Of a DNA stretch of 64,000 nucleotides, positions 1 through 11,640 are shown piece by piece. The first letter of the stretch is position 1. Each line of letters begins with the position of its first letter. This stretch comes from Odobenus rosmarus divergens (Eukaryota > Chordata > Mammalia > Carnivora > Odobenidae). Where the stretch lies: the NCBI RefSeq assembly GCF_000321225.1, contig NW_004451418.1, positions 25,226 through 89,225 on the forward strand, in the 5' to 3' direction. Made by a program: the position numbers and the translations under genes. The notes beneath the pieces were generated by a model. The model was not told the DNA's origin, made no database searches, and saw nothing but the letters and a program-made list of their open reading frames with translations.

Positions 1-790
1 TCCCAATCTCCACTCGGAGGAGCTGAGAACTCGGGGCCCCGCTCCTCAGTGCGCCCCCAGAGAAAAGCAGTCACTCCCGTCTCCCCGGTGTCTGGCCGCA
101 CTGCGTGCTCACCCGGCCTGTGACCGAGTGTTTCTATCTCTGGCACCCGACCCTGTGTGGAGTCTCCAAACCCAGCAGATCCCTGTGGTGTACTCCCACG
201 CCGCTCCTCCCGGGGGAGGTAGGGGAGTCTCCCCGGATCTACCGCTTGTTGGGTCCCTGCTGGAGGAGCAGTGGCCCAACTGGGCCGCAGATCACAGTCT
301 ATGGCAACCCCGAGCTGAGAGCCTGCGCCTCAGCTCCGTCTTTGCAGCCGGCTTCCCCGCTCCAATACCTGGGAGCTCTGCTGCACTCAGGCATCCCCGG
401 TCTTTCTGTGACCCTGAGGGTCCTGAGACCACACTGTCCCGCGAGCATTCCACCCCCAGCTTAGCTACTGGAGCGATGTCCCTCAGCGGAGCCGGCCTCT
501 AAGAGTACCGATTTTGTGCTCCGCTGCTCTATCACCTGCCAGAAGCGGCCGATGGAGGCCCCCTCCCCCGCCGTCTATCCTCCCGAATATCACCTCGGAT
601 TCACTTCTCCGCACGTCCTACCTTCCAGTAAGTGGTCGCTTCTCTGTTTAGAGAGTTGTTGCTACTCTCTTCTTCGGTCTCCTGTTGAGTTCGTAGGTGT
701 TCAGAATGGTTTGATCCCTATGCAGCTGAATTCCTGAGACCAGAAGAAATCTAGGTCTCCTACTCCTCCGCCATCTTACTCCGCCCTCCG
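1..790 (-). mobile_element. L1 5' UTR of a young carnivore LINE-1, running off the left edge
   Basis: This GC- and CpG-rich block reads, on the minus strand from 790 leftwards, as a carnivore L1 5' UTR. It begins with a run like 'cggagtaagatggcgg' (783-765) and then becomes a GC-rich leader. L1 5' UTRs act as internal RNA polymerase II promoters. Only the 5' end of the element lies in the window, so whether the rest is full length or intact cannot be seen. The abrupt change at 790/791 into a different, AT-rich L1 segment marks the insertion point. Assignment to an arctoid subfamily is from memory. Confidence 0.8.
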
Positions 791-1530
791 AGATGGTCTT
801 GTTTTTTTTAATCCATTCTGTCATCCTGTGTTTTTTGATTGGAACATTTAGTCCATTTACATTCAAAGTAATTATTGACAGATAAGCATTTATTGTCATT
901 TCATTATTTGTTTTATGGTTTCTGAAGATTTTCTCTGATATTTTCTTGTCTTTCTTTCATGATTTGCTGATTTTCTTTAGTGATATATTTAGATTTCTTT
1001 TTCCTTATTCTTTGCATATTTATTAGTGGGTTTTGATATGTAGTTACCATTAGGTATATATATATCTTCTGTATATAGCGGTCTACGTTACATTGGCATT
1101 CGTTTAAGTTTGAACCCATTCTTTACTCTTTTCCTCCTCACATTGTAGTTATATGTTGTTACATTTTACATCCTTTTATTTTGGGAGTTTCTTGACTGAT
1201 TTTTTTACAGAAATATTCATTTCTACTGCTTTTGTGTTCTTTACCTTTATACTGTCACTTTTGGTCTCTCCTTTCCACTCAAGGAGTCCCTTTTAATATT
1301 TCTTGCAGGGCTGGTTTAGTGGTTGAACTCCTTTAGTTTTGTTTGTCTAGGAAACTCTTTATCTTTCTTTCTATTTTTGAATGATAGCCTTTCTATCAAT
1401 CCCTTGACCAGGGATTTTCCCATTCAGCACTTTGAATATATCATGCCACTCCTGACTTGGAAAGTTTCTTCTGAAAAATCTCCTGCTAGCCTTAGGGTTT
1501 TTCCCTTGTAAGTTACTGTCTTCTTTTTAA
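791..1530 (-). mobile_element. Older L1 fragment: end of ORF1, inter-ORF spacer and start of ORF2
   Basis: Read on the minus strand, this runs from the ORF1 3' region near 1510, through a degenerate inter-ORF spacer, to an ORF2 start with Met at 899. It encodes the endonuclease N-terminal motif TLNVNGLN followed by a TEWIKK-like segment, and is then cut at 791 by the younger L1. It aligns by eye with 43900-44640 of the large L1 in this window, which shares segments such as 'aaccagccctacaag'. Stops and indels make it non-functional. Confidence 0.8.
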
Positions 1531-2105
1531 TTTTTTAATTTTTTAATTTTGTTTATTTTTCTAAGTTTTTATTTAAATCTAGCTAGGTGACATACAGTGC
1601 AATATTGGTTTTAGATGTAGAATTTAGTGATTCATCACTTACATACAACATCCAGTGCTCGTCACAAGTGCCCTGCTGATTACCCATCACCTGTTTAACA
1701 TTCCACCACCTACCTCCCATCCAGTAACCATCAGTTTGTTCTCTATAGTTAAGAGTCTGTTTTTTAGTTTGCCCCTCTCTTCCCCACCCTTCCATGTTCA
1801 TTTGTTTTGTTTTTTAAATTCCACATACAAGTGAAATCATATGGTATTTGTCTTTCTCTGAATCACTTATTTCACTTAGCATAATACTCTATGGCTCCAT
1901 CCACATCATTGCAAATGGCAAGATTTCATTCTTTTTTATGGCTAAGTAATATTCCATTGTACATGTATATCACATCTTCTTTATCTGTTCAGTCAGTAGA
2001 CATTTGGACTCTCCATAATTTGGCTATTGTTGATTATGCTACTATTAAACATCGGGGTGCATGTATCCCTTCAAATCAGTATTTTTGTATCCTCTGGGTA
2101 AATCT
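1531..2105 (-). mobile_element. L1 3' end (ORF2 tail, 3' UTR and A-rich tail)
   Basis: On the minus strand this is the carnivore L1 3' terminus. ORF2 tail sequence around 2105-1860 ('ggatacaaaaatac', then the 'atggaatattac' region) leads into a 3' UTR with 'gagcactggatgtt' and 'caatattgcactgtatg', and ends in an A/T-rich tail at about 1530-1560. It matches 50440-51000 of this window in order and content. It is truncated at its 5' side at about 2105, where the sequence switches to a different L1 segment in the opposite orientation. Confidence 0.85.
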
Positions 2106-2760
2106 CTGCACCTATTTTAAAAATCAGTGTTTAGGATGGTAGTGGAGTGGGAGGATGACCCGAGGCTCATCTTATCCTACCAATGTAACTAGGTTACTAT
2201 CAAATCATCCTAAATACATCAGAAACTGACCTGTAGGCTGGCAGAACAAATTCTACAACTAAAGGTAGAGAAGAGGCCACATCAAAGAAGGTAGGAAGTG
2301 TGGAGAGGCAGTTTGGGAGAGAAAGGGACTGTGGTGCTGGACGTAGGGAGGGAGCCATAGTCATGGAGAATGGTGAGAGACAGACTAACACACAGGGGTG
2401 CACAAAGGGAAAACAAATCCCCATGGTAATTGCCTTTGAAAGTGAGAAGGAATGAATTTCGTAACATCTGGCAACCAGTGAGGCTGAAAGCCTGGAATTT
2501 TAAAGGTCAGCAGGCTTGTCTGGAATAGACTTCAAGAGAGGCAGGCAAACAACCCCACGGACACACAGCATGGAAACAATGATCTGAGGAGCGCCTGGGG
2601 CACACAGTGGGGAGGGTGTTTGCTCATCTTGGAGCATGTCCCAGAGAGTCAGCATTCACAGAGAGACCCTTCCAGAAATAAAGGGACTGGCAGGTGCCAT
2701 TTCCCTCCTGTACCGCTTGGCATAAGCACAGGGCCACCTGTGGAAACCAACTCAGGGTTT
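2106..2760 (+). mobile_element. L1 5' UTR fragment of an older carnivore subfamily, opposite orientation to its neighbour
   Basis: This moderately GC-rich block includes stretches such as 'aatccccatggtaattgcc' and 'gcataagcacagggccacc'. I recall these from carnivore L1 5' leaders, with CpG sites decayed to TG/CA. It reads left to right, starting at about 2106-2130 and stopping at about 2755. It lies head to tail with the antisense L1 3' end at 1531-2105. It could be the inverted half of a twin-primed insertion or a separate fragment. Confidence 0.6.
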
Positions 2761-3420
2761 AGAGTTTTTTAGAAGACTGGCATCCACAACTTAACTTTGC
2801 ATAGTATATAAACTTATTGAAGATTAATACTTTGCTTTTCATCTTTTCTTCTTTAGCTGGAATATATCTCATAGAAGGTCACAAAGTTGCAAAGCAAATC
2901 ATATTTTTCTTCGTGTGTAACAAAAGATGCATATGTAGAATCCTAGAATATTTCTAAATGTGTAGGAGTTTTATAAATCAGAATAAATTTAAATGAGAGG
3001 ATGGAATGGAGACAAAAAGAAAAATAGCAAGTAACTGTAAAGATGACAGTAATTTTATTTTATTTATTTAAATTTTTAGACAGTCATTTTAGAAATGAAC
3101 ATGGTTTTCCAGGGGCCTTCAAGAATGTTCTTGAGGAAGCTAATGCAAAATTGAACGCTTTTTGCTTGTCTCTTTCTGAGGAGTTGCTGTGGTGAGCTTT
3201 GAAACACTTCTCAGAGTGGTCTCCTTTATTTTTTTTTTAAACAGAAGTTTACAAAATAGTTATATATCTTATTTATGTCAAGATGCAGAAAGATTGTGTA
3301 GGAAGGCTAGGAGGTCCCATAATAAGAAGAGGGATTAGATAATATTCAGTGGAACTGTTAAAAGTAGTAAAAATTTGAGACATTATTATTATTATTATTA
3401 TTGGCTAGAAAGGATGGTTA
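2761..3420. other. Unassigned AT-rich sequence with an (ATT)n tract
   Basis: No gene or recognisable repeat is seen apart from a short (ATT)n microsatellite at 3382-3402. A pyrimidine-rich 'ttcttctttag' at about 2845-2857 resembles a splice acceptor but is followed by stops in two frames and no convincing donor. Confidence 0.5.
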
Positions 3421-3436
3421 AAAATCACATTTATTA

Positions 3437-3637
3437 TTTTTTAAGATTTTATTTATTTATTTGTCAGAGAGAGAGCACAAGCAGGGGGAGCGGCAGGCAG
3501 AGCAGGCAGAGCAGGCAGAGGGAAAAACAGGCTCCCTACTGAGCAAGGAGTCCAATGCAGGACTCAGTCCTAGGACCCTAGGATCATGACCTCAGCTGAA
3601 GGCAGACACTTAACCAACTGAGCCACCCAGGTGTCCC
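3437..3637 (-). mobile_element. CAN-type tRNA-derived SINE
   Basis: Antisense SINE: poly-T/(TTTA)n at the left, a GA-rich stretch (the CT-rich part of the SINE), then 'ggatcatgacctcagct' and the tRNA-like head 'gagccacccaggtgtccc' at the right. It is flanked by an imperfect 16-bp TSD, aaaaatcacatttatt (3421-3436) and aaaaatcacaattatt (3638-3653). A short 'gcaggcaga' unit is repeated three times inside. Confidence 0.93.
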
Positions 3638-5330
3638 AAAAATCACAATTATTGACCTGGACAATCATTTTGAAAGTAAATAGTTCACTTGCTTATTAAA
3701 TTGTGTAACACCTAAGTTTGTTTCTTCAGTACATTTTGAATGTAAGAAACAGAAGCATCCCAGTTTCCAAGAAACCCAGAAGTACTTTCTGTGATATAGC
3801 AGATGCATTGTTCCTAAAGGAGAAGCTTGGGATAAACTGGGTTCGGGGTGTTCTGGGCAGTCTCAATCAGTTTTCTCTTCTTTTTCTGCTCCTACAAATA
3901 AGAAACAAGAAAAACTTGTTTTTGTATTAAATTACTAACAGAATTGATCAGCAGCAGACTAACGATATAACTTATCAAGATAAGTGGAAATGGGTAGCCA
4001 GAAGCAGAAATGTAACTTTGCAGGGCTTTGCACATTCACAGCTGACCTTGGTTTTCTCCCTGTGGCCTTAGGTTTCTTATTTTTACAAGAGCTGTAGTCT
4101 CTTCCTACATCCTGGAAATCCCAAATATTTTGGATACTTGGAGATTTTTACATAGCAGAGGATGATTTGTCCATAGTTCTTAGTAGATGTGTTCTTACAC
4201 AGACCTTTGGGTAAACAAAGAAAAGACTATTTAAATTAGCTACCGAATTTAGATAACTGGAAGTAATTTGGTTAGTAAGCAAAAAGCTTACTACCTAAAA
4301 AGGAAGAACAACAACAACAGCACCTCTGTAAACATGTTACATTAAAAAGAATCATAGTTGCGGTTTATTTGATTTCAAAGGTGGCCAGATGTAGGGACTG
4401 TAGACTTGATTATAGAAGTTGGTGCCATCACAAAATTGGGAGCCACTGAGCTTTTTACAATAGGTACTTTATTTTGCTATTTATGCTAAAAGATGTTTAT
4501 GAAATATTAGGATGTAATTAATTAAAACCACACAAGGCATTTGTTTTATCCCATACAGAAAAAATATAAAGATCTTTGTTTCCATATTAGCATTTTTTTT
4601 CCTCTAAGGGAAAGGGTACCGATTAGGTGATCTAAAAGCTTTTTTGTCTTTTCCTTTAGTTTGTGAGCATGTGGACAAAACCACTAATATTAGTTATAGT
4701 AAATTCAGAGCTCAACATTATAATGTCACAAGAAGGAAAGGAAAATGAAATCATATGAAGCTGAAGGCTGAGTTGTACAGTATATTGATTGGTTAGTTTG
4801 AACAGACCTTGTAGTACAGTTGGTGGATGTGGATAAATAAATAAATCCATATATTATAATGCTCATAATAAATTGTAGAGTTCTCTTCATGGTTGTAAAG
4901 TTGCTTCCCTATATTGTAACCTAATTTTTTTTATCATCAGATATTTGAGAGTAACTATGATTTTAGAATCTGTGAAAACCACATATTCATGAAGGAAGAA
5001 TAGAGTGTATGTAAACAATATTATTATGAACCTTTTATGAATGTGGTAGAACCCAGTTCATTCATTAGCATTAATTGTGGGAAGCTTATGTGGAGCGCTT
5101 CTCACAGTCCATCTGAGGCTCAATGACACTGCTGATTTTCTCCTATGTTACCTTGCTTCTGGATTGATTTTCAGTTTCAGGTTGGGTAAGCTCAGAGTAT
5201 TTTCTTTGTTTGATTAAAGTAGCAGCTTTATATTTATTTAAAACAGTTAAATCAAGTAGCAGTCTTTATTATTTGAGTTTGTGATTTGGAATTCTGTAAT
5301 TGTATCTTTGGGGCAAATTTTGAGTGTGTT

Positions 5331-5392
5331 TGCTGTGTGTGTGTGTGTATGGGTGTGCATGCATGCGCTTACATGTATGTGCACATGTGCAT
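5331..5392. repeat. (TG)n-rich microsatellite, imperfect
   Basis: A TG dinucleotide run passes into alternating 'gcatgcatgcgc' and 'acatgtatgtgcacatg', so purine-pyrimidine alternation continues for about 60 bases. Such tracts can adopt Z-DNA. Confidence 0.85.
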
Positions 5393-6983
5393 TTCCATTC
5401 TTTTTTTAAAGTCAAAAATAATCCTGCTTGTCCTCCTTCCCTACTTTTCTTTTCTTCCTATAAAATATAATGTTCTCAAAAGCTTGTTGTAATCTGTAGT
5501 CACTTAGATACAAAAATGCAAAACAAGTGGCTATTTTATAAATATTAAAACCTGTATTTAAAGACTCCAACCCAAATACCAATCAACTGACAGCCAATAA
5601 AAATGATGTAGGAAACTACCTTTGGATGAATAATTTTGAAAACATGGCACTTTAAACAAAAATATTTCGGTGTGATTAGCTTTTGATTAAAAAAATACTT
5701 TGGGAGACATTTGGAGAAGTTTTAATAGATTAAGTGATAATACTTATTCATAAAAATTACTAATTAATAGACTTGTTAATTAGAATCATTAATAGTCTTA
5801 GGTATAATAATATTCTACTTAGTAAAAGAATGTCTTTCTTTCTAAGGGGGTCTATTACACAGTATTTAGGAGAAAGGCTTATAATGTTTTAAACTTACCT
5901 GCAAATGGCTCAGGAAAAAAATATTTGTATGTGTAATGCTTTTGCACTGTAGACTGATGGTGACACTGTAGGGTAATTGATTTTCTTTGTAGAAAAGCTT
6001 ATGATAAAATTAACAACTCTTTGGGACTTAAGTTATAACAAAACTTTAGCATTTAACAGAGTGGAGGGAACAGAACTGGTCTATAGATCCTGAGAAATTA
6101 ATTGCAATTATAATTCATTAAACAAATGAAAACTTACATTTAAGGAGAAATATACAGAAAATAAATGTGTGTAACTTTTGGGTGTGTATTTATTTGGCAG
6201 GGCAATTACCTCTAATAAGAAGGCACATAAATATAAATGTATAACTTGTACATTCATTTTTTATTTTTGGGTTTATGAAAAGCCTTCAGTATTTTTACTT
6301 GTCAGCTTGTGCATCCAATCTAAAATCCATCATATTGTCACATTTTAAAATATTCTGAAAGCAGGCAAAACACATAAACTGTTGGGGGTCACACTTACCA
6401 CCTCTACATGCCAACTTTTACAGCCCTTCAGAGTACTTGTGGCACACACTGTGGGCTGGTTTGTCCAGTAGTCATTCTGAGCTTATTTTGCCACTGCATG
6501 CCTCTAATATACTGTAAAAACTAAATATTTATGTTTTAAGACTCCTTTTCAGAAATAGCCATACAATATAGGTCAGGCTAATGAGATATAAATAAGAGTC
6601 CACTTGAGGGTTTCTGGGACAGTATTTTCTTTTCTTGATTAAAAGTGATGACATCACCTCCTTTACCTTCTTCCTGTCCTGAATATGGATGTGATGCCTG
6701 GAGTAAGAGCAACCATCTTGTTGCCATAAGGGAATGGACAGGATACTCACAGAAATAATGACCTTGACACTGTAGACATGCTACCACAAATGCGGAAGCC
6801 ACTTTCCTCCAGACTACTTGTTAGCTGGGAAAAGTAAACTCCAATTTGTTTGTCACAATAGGTCTGTGTTTCTGGTAGTTTTTGCTGAAAACACTCATAA
6901 ATTGTTCCTTGTGTATCCTCAGTGAGTATTTGTGAAATGGAAAATGTATTAAAAATCTGGTTACCCATTTATCTTCATACTTT

Positions 6984-7014
6984 AGTGTGTGTGTGTTTGC
7001 GTGTGTGTGCACAT
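6984..7014. repeat. (TG)n microsatellite
   Basis: Short imperfect TG repeat (gtgtgtgtgtgtttgcgtgtgtgtgc), followed at once by a CA/ACAT-rich stretch on the same strand. Confidence 0.85.
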
Positions 7015-7384
7015 CAAACTACACACATACATACTTACATAAATGGGAGGATGCTCTTGTTTGAATACCTAATTGGTTACTTCATCCTCTGTTTTTGCTA
7101 ATAGAAGCATGTGTTTCCTCAAGTGTTGGGTGACCATGTGCTTCATGAAGTTGATAGGGGAGGGCAGGTTGATTGTTATTTTCCAGTCACTACCCTAATA
7201 TGTTAACACAACTACTGTGTTAGACTGTTAAACTTAGAGTTGATTATTCTGGCAGCCAAATGCATCAACCTCTGTGCTTAATTATTAGAGATCTGTATGA
7301 CCTGGTGGTGTCTTTGTCCTTCCACAGGTTTATGCTGTATTATGCTATCAATCTGTCTGTTTGGTGCAAAGTTAATATAATCAC

Positions 7385-7830
7385 ATGATGCAAAATTCAA
7401 AAGATACAAAAGATAAAAAAGTCTCTCCCACACTCTGTTCTTCAGCAAACCCAGCTCCTCTTTGTAGTGAAAACCAAGGTAATTTGTTTCTTTGTATTTG
7501 TCCCAAGAGATCCCATGCCTTTATGCCTGGCATCATGGTGTGTGTGTTCTTTTCTTGCCTTTTACATAAATGGTAGCAGCATAGCTATATAGCAGTTTTC
7601 ACTTAGCTTTTTTCACTGAATGTATCTAGGTAATCCTATCTGAGTTAGTGCATGAAGAGTTTCTTTAGTCTTAACAGCTATATACTATTCCATTTTAGAG
7701 ATGTGGTGTAATTTTATTATACAGCCTCTTCTTAGTGGATGTTTGGATTGTTTCACTCTTTTGCTATCTGCTATGGCCACAGCAAATGACCATATATATC
7801 AATTCATCTAAGGCATTTAAAGTTTGAAAC
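7385..7830 (-). mobile_element. Ancient L1 (L1M-type) 3' region
   Basis: Antisense remnant recognisable by the series 'caaaattcaaaagatac', 'tttcacttagc', 'actattccattttagagatg' and 'gatgtttggattgtttc', the usual antisense order of an old mammalian L1 3' end. It is diverged with no visible TSD. The subfamily is not assigned. Confidence 0.6.
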
Positions 7831-8399
7831 AGTATATATAGGGCTACTTAAAATTTTTTTATTTTGGTTTTTAAAGATCAGAGTGAAGAGGTTATGACTG
7901 GAACAGGGATGGGAATAGAATGAAGCAAGTCATTTTTGAGGGGAACATTATGGGCCTGTTCGTAGTCCCAGGAAGGTGGTGCACAAGAGTTCCTGTCTTA
8001 GTTGTCTAGACCGACTGCAGTATGAGGCCCTTTCTGGTGCTCACCATTGTAAAGGATATTTTAAAGATTTTTATAGGTTTGGATGAGGTAGGAAAGAGTC
8101 TCTTATTTTCTCTTCTATCAGTTGTATTTATTCACTTATAATAATCCTACATAATTATATAGCACTTCATACTTTTCCAAGATTTTTTCTAATAACCTGT
8201 TTCAGTCCATCTTTTAGTACTTAAGACTAAGGTCGGATGAGTCATCTCCTTTCAGTAAATGATTAGAAAACTCAGAACCAAAGATCATGTATCAACTGGG
8301 TGACCTACATCAGACCTACATACAGTGACCTACATACAGTCAGAGAGTTAAGGCTACAACCCACATCTACTAATTTCCTGGGATAGGCACAAAAAAATG

Positions 8400-8438
<39 letters not shown>

Positions 8439-8904
8439 GGGGGGCACGCACTTCATCACTCCTCTCCTGTGTCTTCTGATACCAGAGCCCATTGTTTACT
8501 GGGAGGAACCATTGAGGCCCCGTTTTGGTGGGGCTGACCCATGTTCCATGCCACAGGGGTGAGCGTGTGACCCAGTCTAAGTCAAGCAATGTAATCCTCT
8601 TTCTGACTATGGTGGTTGGTTCCAGAATGAGCATGGTATCCAAGTCTGGCAAATTGAAACCCTCCCTGGGCTTTTCTACCAAAGCTATATAGAAGAGCCA
8701 TCTCTTTCTCTTTAAGTTGTGAGTGATAGGATTAATTTAGGGGCTGTCAGTGGTGTGGAACTGATAAAAATCTCCAGAATTCCTAGTTATCTGAGCTTGG
8801 GAACTGATCATTTTTGGATAGGAACAAAGCTTTTCTAATTCACATGCTGTCTATTCTGTATGGAATAGCATGTTGTACCTTTTATTCTGTCTTTGAGTGG
8901 GGAG
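7831..8904. other. Unassigned sequence with a TG microsatellite and a small tandem duplication
   Basis: No gene is seen. 'gacctacatacagt' is present twice in tandem at about 8313-8340. A pure TG repeat follows at 8401-8435. Confidence 0.5.
8401..8435. repeat. (TG)n microsatellite
   Basis: About 17 uninterrupted TG units, followed by 'atggggggg'. A pure run of this length is usually polymorphic. Confidence 0.95.
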
Positions 8905-9005
8905 TGGCATGAGAGAAAGACTATTGAAGTGGAAGTCACAGGATCGGTTCAAGTCTCTGTCATGCCACTTGCTGGCTTTTAGGATCTTAGATGACTCATT
9001 TTCTC
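8905..9005 (+). mobile_element. MIR fragment
   Basis: Sense-strand MIR core: a sequence like 'gttcaagtctctgtcatgcc' is followed by 'acttgctggct' and 'gatgactcattttctc', the order expected of the MIR core (tRNA-derived, ancient mammalian SINE). It is diverged and lacks both ends. Confidence 0.65.
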
Positions 9006-9614
9006 TTTTTACAAGCTACTTATAGTGGCTTAACCAAGTATTCATTTTCTTTCTTTAAAAGCCACTTACCATGGCTTAACCAGAGATTAGTTTTTCCTTT
9101 TATAACAAGACATCTGGAGGACCTGTGCCTGAGCTCCACAGTGTCTTCAATGTACCTGCCTCCTCTCCTCCTACTCTCTATCCTTAGGGTGTGGCTCTCA
9201 CCACTCCTGGGTATCGCATTTGCATTTAAAACAGGAAGAGGGACAAGGGTAATGAACAAAAAGAGTATGCCACCAGTCAGCCCTCTTCAAAGGACTTTTC
9301 CTAAAATGCTCTCCCCATGACTTCTCTGTGTATCTTATTGGCCAGAAGTGTGGCCCATGGTCACTTCTAGATACAGAGAGGCTGAGAAACATAGATTCTT
9401 AGCTGTACACATTGCTGTCCCCTCAATAAAATGGGCTCCTTTTAGGTAGAAAGGAGAAAATGGATGCTAGGTAAGCATCTATGTCTGCCACAGGGGTTAG
9501 ATTGGATGACTGGTTTAGATGGCCCTAGCTCTAGCAGTTATGAACAATGTTTAATAAATTTTGGTAGAACTGATGATTAAGGCCTTAATGCTCAGTGCAA
9601 CAGAATAACCTAGA
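9006..9614. other. Unassigned sequence
   Basis: No gene or clear repeat. 'gccacttaccatggcttaacc' (about 9061) partly echoes 'gctacttatagtggcttaacc' (about 9015), suggesting a small, decayed local duplication of about 46 bp period. Confidence 0.4.
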
Positions 9615-9840
9615 TCAGGATTTGGCAAACTATGGTCCACGTGTCAACTCCTGCTAGCCACTTGATTTTGTAAATAAAATGTTATTAAAACACAGGCACA
9701 CTCATTTGTTTACACATTGTGACTGATTTTACATTACAATGGCAGAGTTGAGTAGTTGTGACTTAGATCAGATATCCTGCAAAATTTGAAAATGTTTACT
9801 ATCTGGCTGTCTACAGAAAAAAAAACTTGGCAATCTCTGG
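9615..9840. mobile_element. hAT-type non-autonomous DNA transposon fossil
   Basis: Starts with 'tttggcaaactatggtcc', contains 'ttttgtaaataaaatg' and 'ggcagagttgagtagttg', and ends near 'cttggcaatctctgg'. These are the landmarks of an abundant eutherian non-autonomous hAT element, and both ends are present in decayed form. The same family recurs at 29876-30307 in the other orientation. I do not trust my memory for the exact family name. Confidence 0.75.
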
Positions 9841-9889
9841 CCTAGATGATTCAGAAAAGCCCTTCCATCTTGGTGCTTCCAAAAACATG

Positions 9890-10420
9890 CATTTATTCTT
9901 TTATTCAATAAGTATTTGAACATATAGTATATTTCAGGCATTAGATCAGGCACAGGGGGTAGAGCAGTGAATAAAATAAAGTCCATGTCCTTATGGAGCT
10001 TATATTTTATCAAGTCAGGCAGACAGTAAATAAATAGGTAAACTTCTCATCTGTCATATAGTCATAAGAGCTACAGAGAAAAGTGAAATTTTTGAGCATG
10101 GTCAGGGAAGACCTCCTTTAGGAACATGACATTTGAACAAAAATCCAGAGGTGAGAGACGGAACCATGTGGCCCTTGAAGGGAAGAACCTGCCAGAACAG
10201 CATGTGCTAAAGAGGTAGCAATGTGTCTGTGGAGGTTGAGGAATAGCAGGAAGGCCAGTGTGGCTGGAGCAGAGGGAACAAGGGGGAGAGATGGTTAAGG
10301 AGGAGCTCAAAGAGGTAGTAAAGACCATTATATAGAAACTTACGCATGGAAATTTATAAGAAGAAGAATAACATGACCTGATTTACATTTTAATATGGTC
10401 ATTCTGGCTACAGTACTGAC
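9890..10420 (-). mobile_element. LINE-2 (L2) 3' region, antisense
   Basis: Antisense L2 landmarks in order: 'ttattcaataagtatttg', 'agatcaggcacaggggg', 'gagcagtgaataaaat', 'tatggagcttatatttta', 'ggtcagggaagacctcc', 'gacatttgaac' and 'aaggccagtgtggctgg'. The same landmarks, reverse complemented, appear in the sense L2 copies at 14280 and 26160 in this window. Confidence 0.8.
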
Positions 10421-11640
10421 AATAGACATGGAGGGCAGGAAAGGAACCTGGGAGGCCAGTCAGATGCTCTCAGGCAACATTAGGCAAGAGATAGTAGTGC
10501 TTGGACTAGAGTGATGGTGGTGGAGGGGAAAGAAGTGGTTGGAATCTGGTGAGTTTTTGAAGGCAGAGCTAGCATAATAGCTACTCAATTGATATAGAGT
10601 AAGAGATAAAGAGAGTCAAAGATGACTTGGCTTTTGGCCTGGACAACTGAATGAAGTTTCTGTTTATTGAGGTGGGGAAGCCTCCAGGGAGAGTTAAGTC
10701 ATAGGGGAAGATCAGGGGTTCCAGGCAGTGCTGATTAAATATGTAGGTGGAAATGTTAATTAGGCAATTGTATATTCTAGTCTCTAGTTCAGAGAGAAGG
10801 CCTGTGCTAAAATAAACCTGAGAATTAAGAGTTTGCAGATGACATTTTAAGGTGATGGACAGATGGTGAGGGACCTTGGAATCACTTGAGTGATGAGTGA
10901 GAGGGGATGGACAGGCACAACCATTGACCTAGGAGGAACATGAGCAGTTCTTTTGTAGTAATATTCAAATCAAGAAGATGTGATGAAGATGTATGGAGGT
11001 TCTCTCTCTCACTTCTGTTTTTCTCGGGGAATTGGGAAGCAAGGTCAGCTCCAGAGTTAGGATGGAGGAGGAGATACTGGAAATTTGAGGAGAAATGAGA
11101 AATGTATGATTGGGAAATGTATGATTTCCGGACAGCATTGAGGGCCCAAACTGAGGTTAGTGATCATGAGTGGTTAGCATGGTAGTGCCATTCTCCAGTC
11201 AAATTCAGCTTAGGGTTATAGGCATGGAGTAGGATTTAATTTGGAATTTTGCCAGGTGAGTATGATGGGCAAGAGTAGGGCAAAATAGCTGACAGTTTTT
11301 GCAGGGAATTAATTATAATGATGGACCGTAGACTTTAGCCCACTTAAGGACCAAAATGAGAATTTGAGGTGGGCGAGGGACAGATTGAAGGATTGTTGGA
11401 GTCTGGGTACTAGAGGGTGTGCACTAGAAAGTTAGGGGGAGTGAGATGCTTGCAAGTGAGGTCTATAAAAGAGGAAGTTGTTGGTAATCACAATATGGTA
11501 TAATAGAGTGAGTGGCTGACATAGAGTAAAGGACAGGATTCTTGGGAGAGAAGAGCTCCAAGAATTGAGAGGTCAGAGATGGAAGCATAATCTCCATACC
11601 TTGAAATCACTAGCAGTTATGGCAGGACGGATGTCAAAGA
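10421..11640 (-). mobile_element. Ancient interspersed repeat continuing from the L2
   Basis: Sequence such as 'aacatgacctgatttac', 'tggtcattctggctac', 'gtcaaagatgacttggc' and 'tgaggtggggaagcc' continues in the style of old, abundant mammalian repeat sequence next to antisense L2. I cannot say whether this is one long L2 or L2 next to another ancient element. Beyond about 10900 the match to anything I know becomes weak. No coding potential is seen. Confidence 0.4.

Larger units (their letters stand above)
3654..7384. other. Unassigned AT-rich sequence, 3.7 kb, with two TG-rich tracts
   Basis: I see no gene, splice-site pair or well-preserved mobile element here. The sequence is AT-rich with many in-frame stops. 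Alternating purine-pyrimidine tracts lie at 5331-5392 (TG, then GCATGCATGCG-like) and 6984-7014 (TG). The remaining short reading frames look like chance. Confidence 0.5.

Noticed and set aside
105..502. CpG-rich left edge as a host CpG island or promoter
   Set aside because: The sequence is better explained as an L1 5' UTR in antisense. A host promoter is not needed to account for the GC content.
2858..2920. Possible exon after 'ttcttctttag'
   Set aside because: Two frames stop early and there is no convincing donor.
8305..8682. 125-codon minus-strand frame
   Set aside because: It runs through the TG microsatellite (a His-Thr repeat in translation) and has no domain or splice support.
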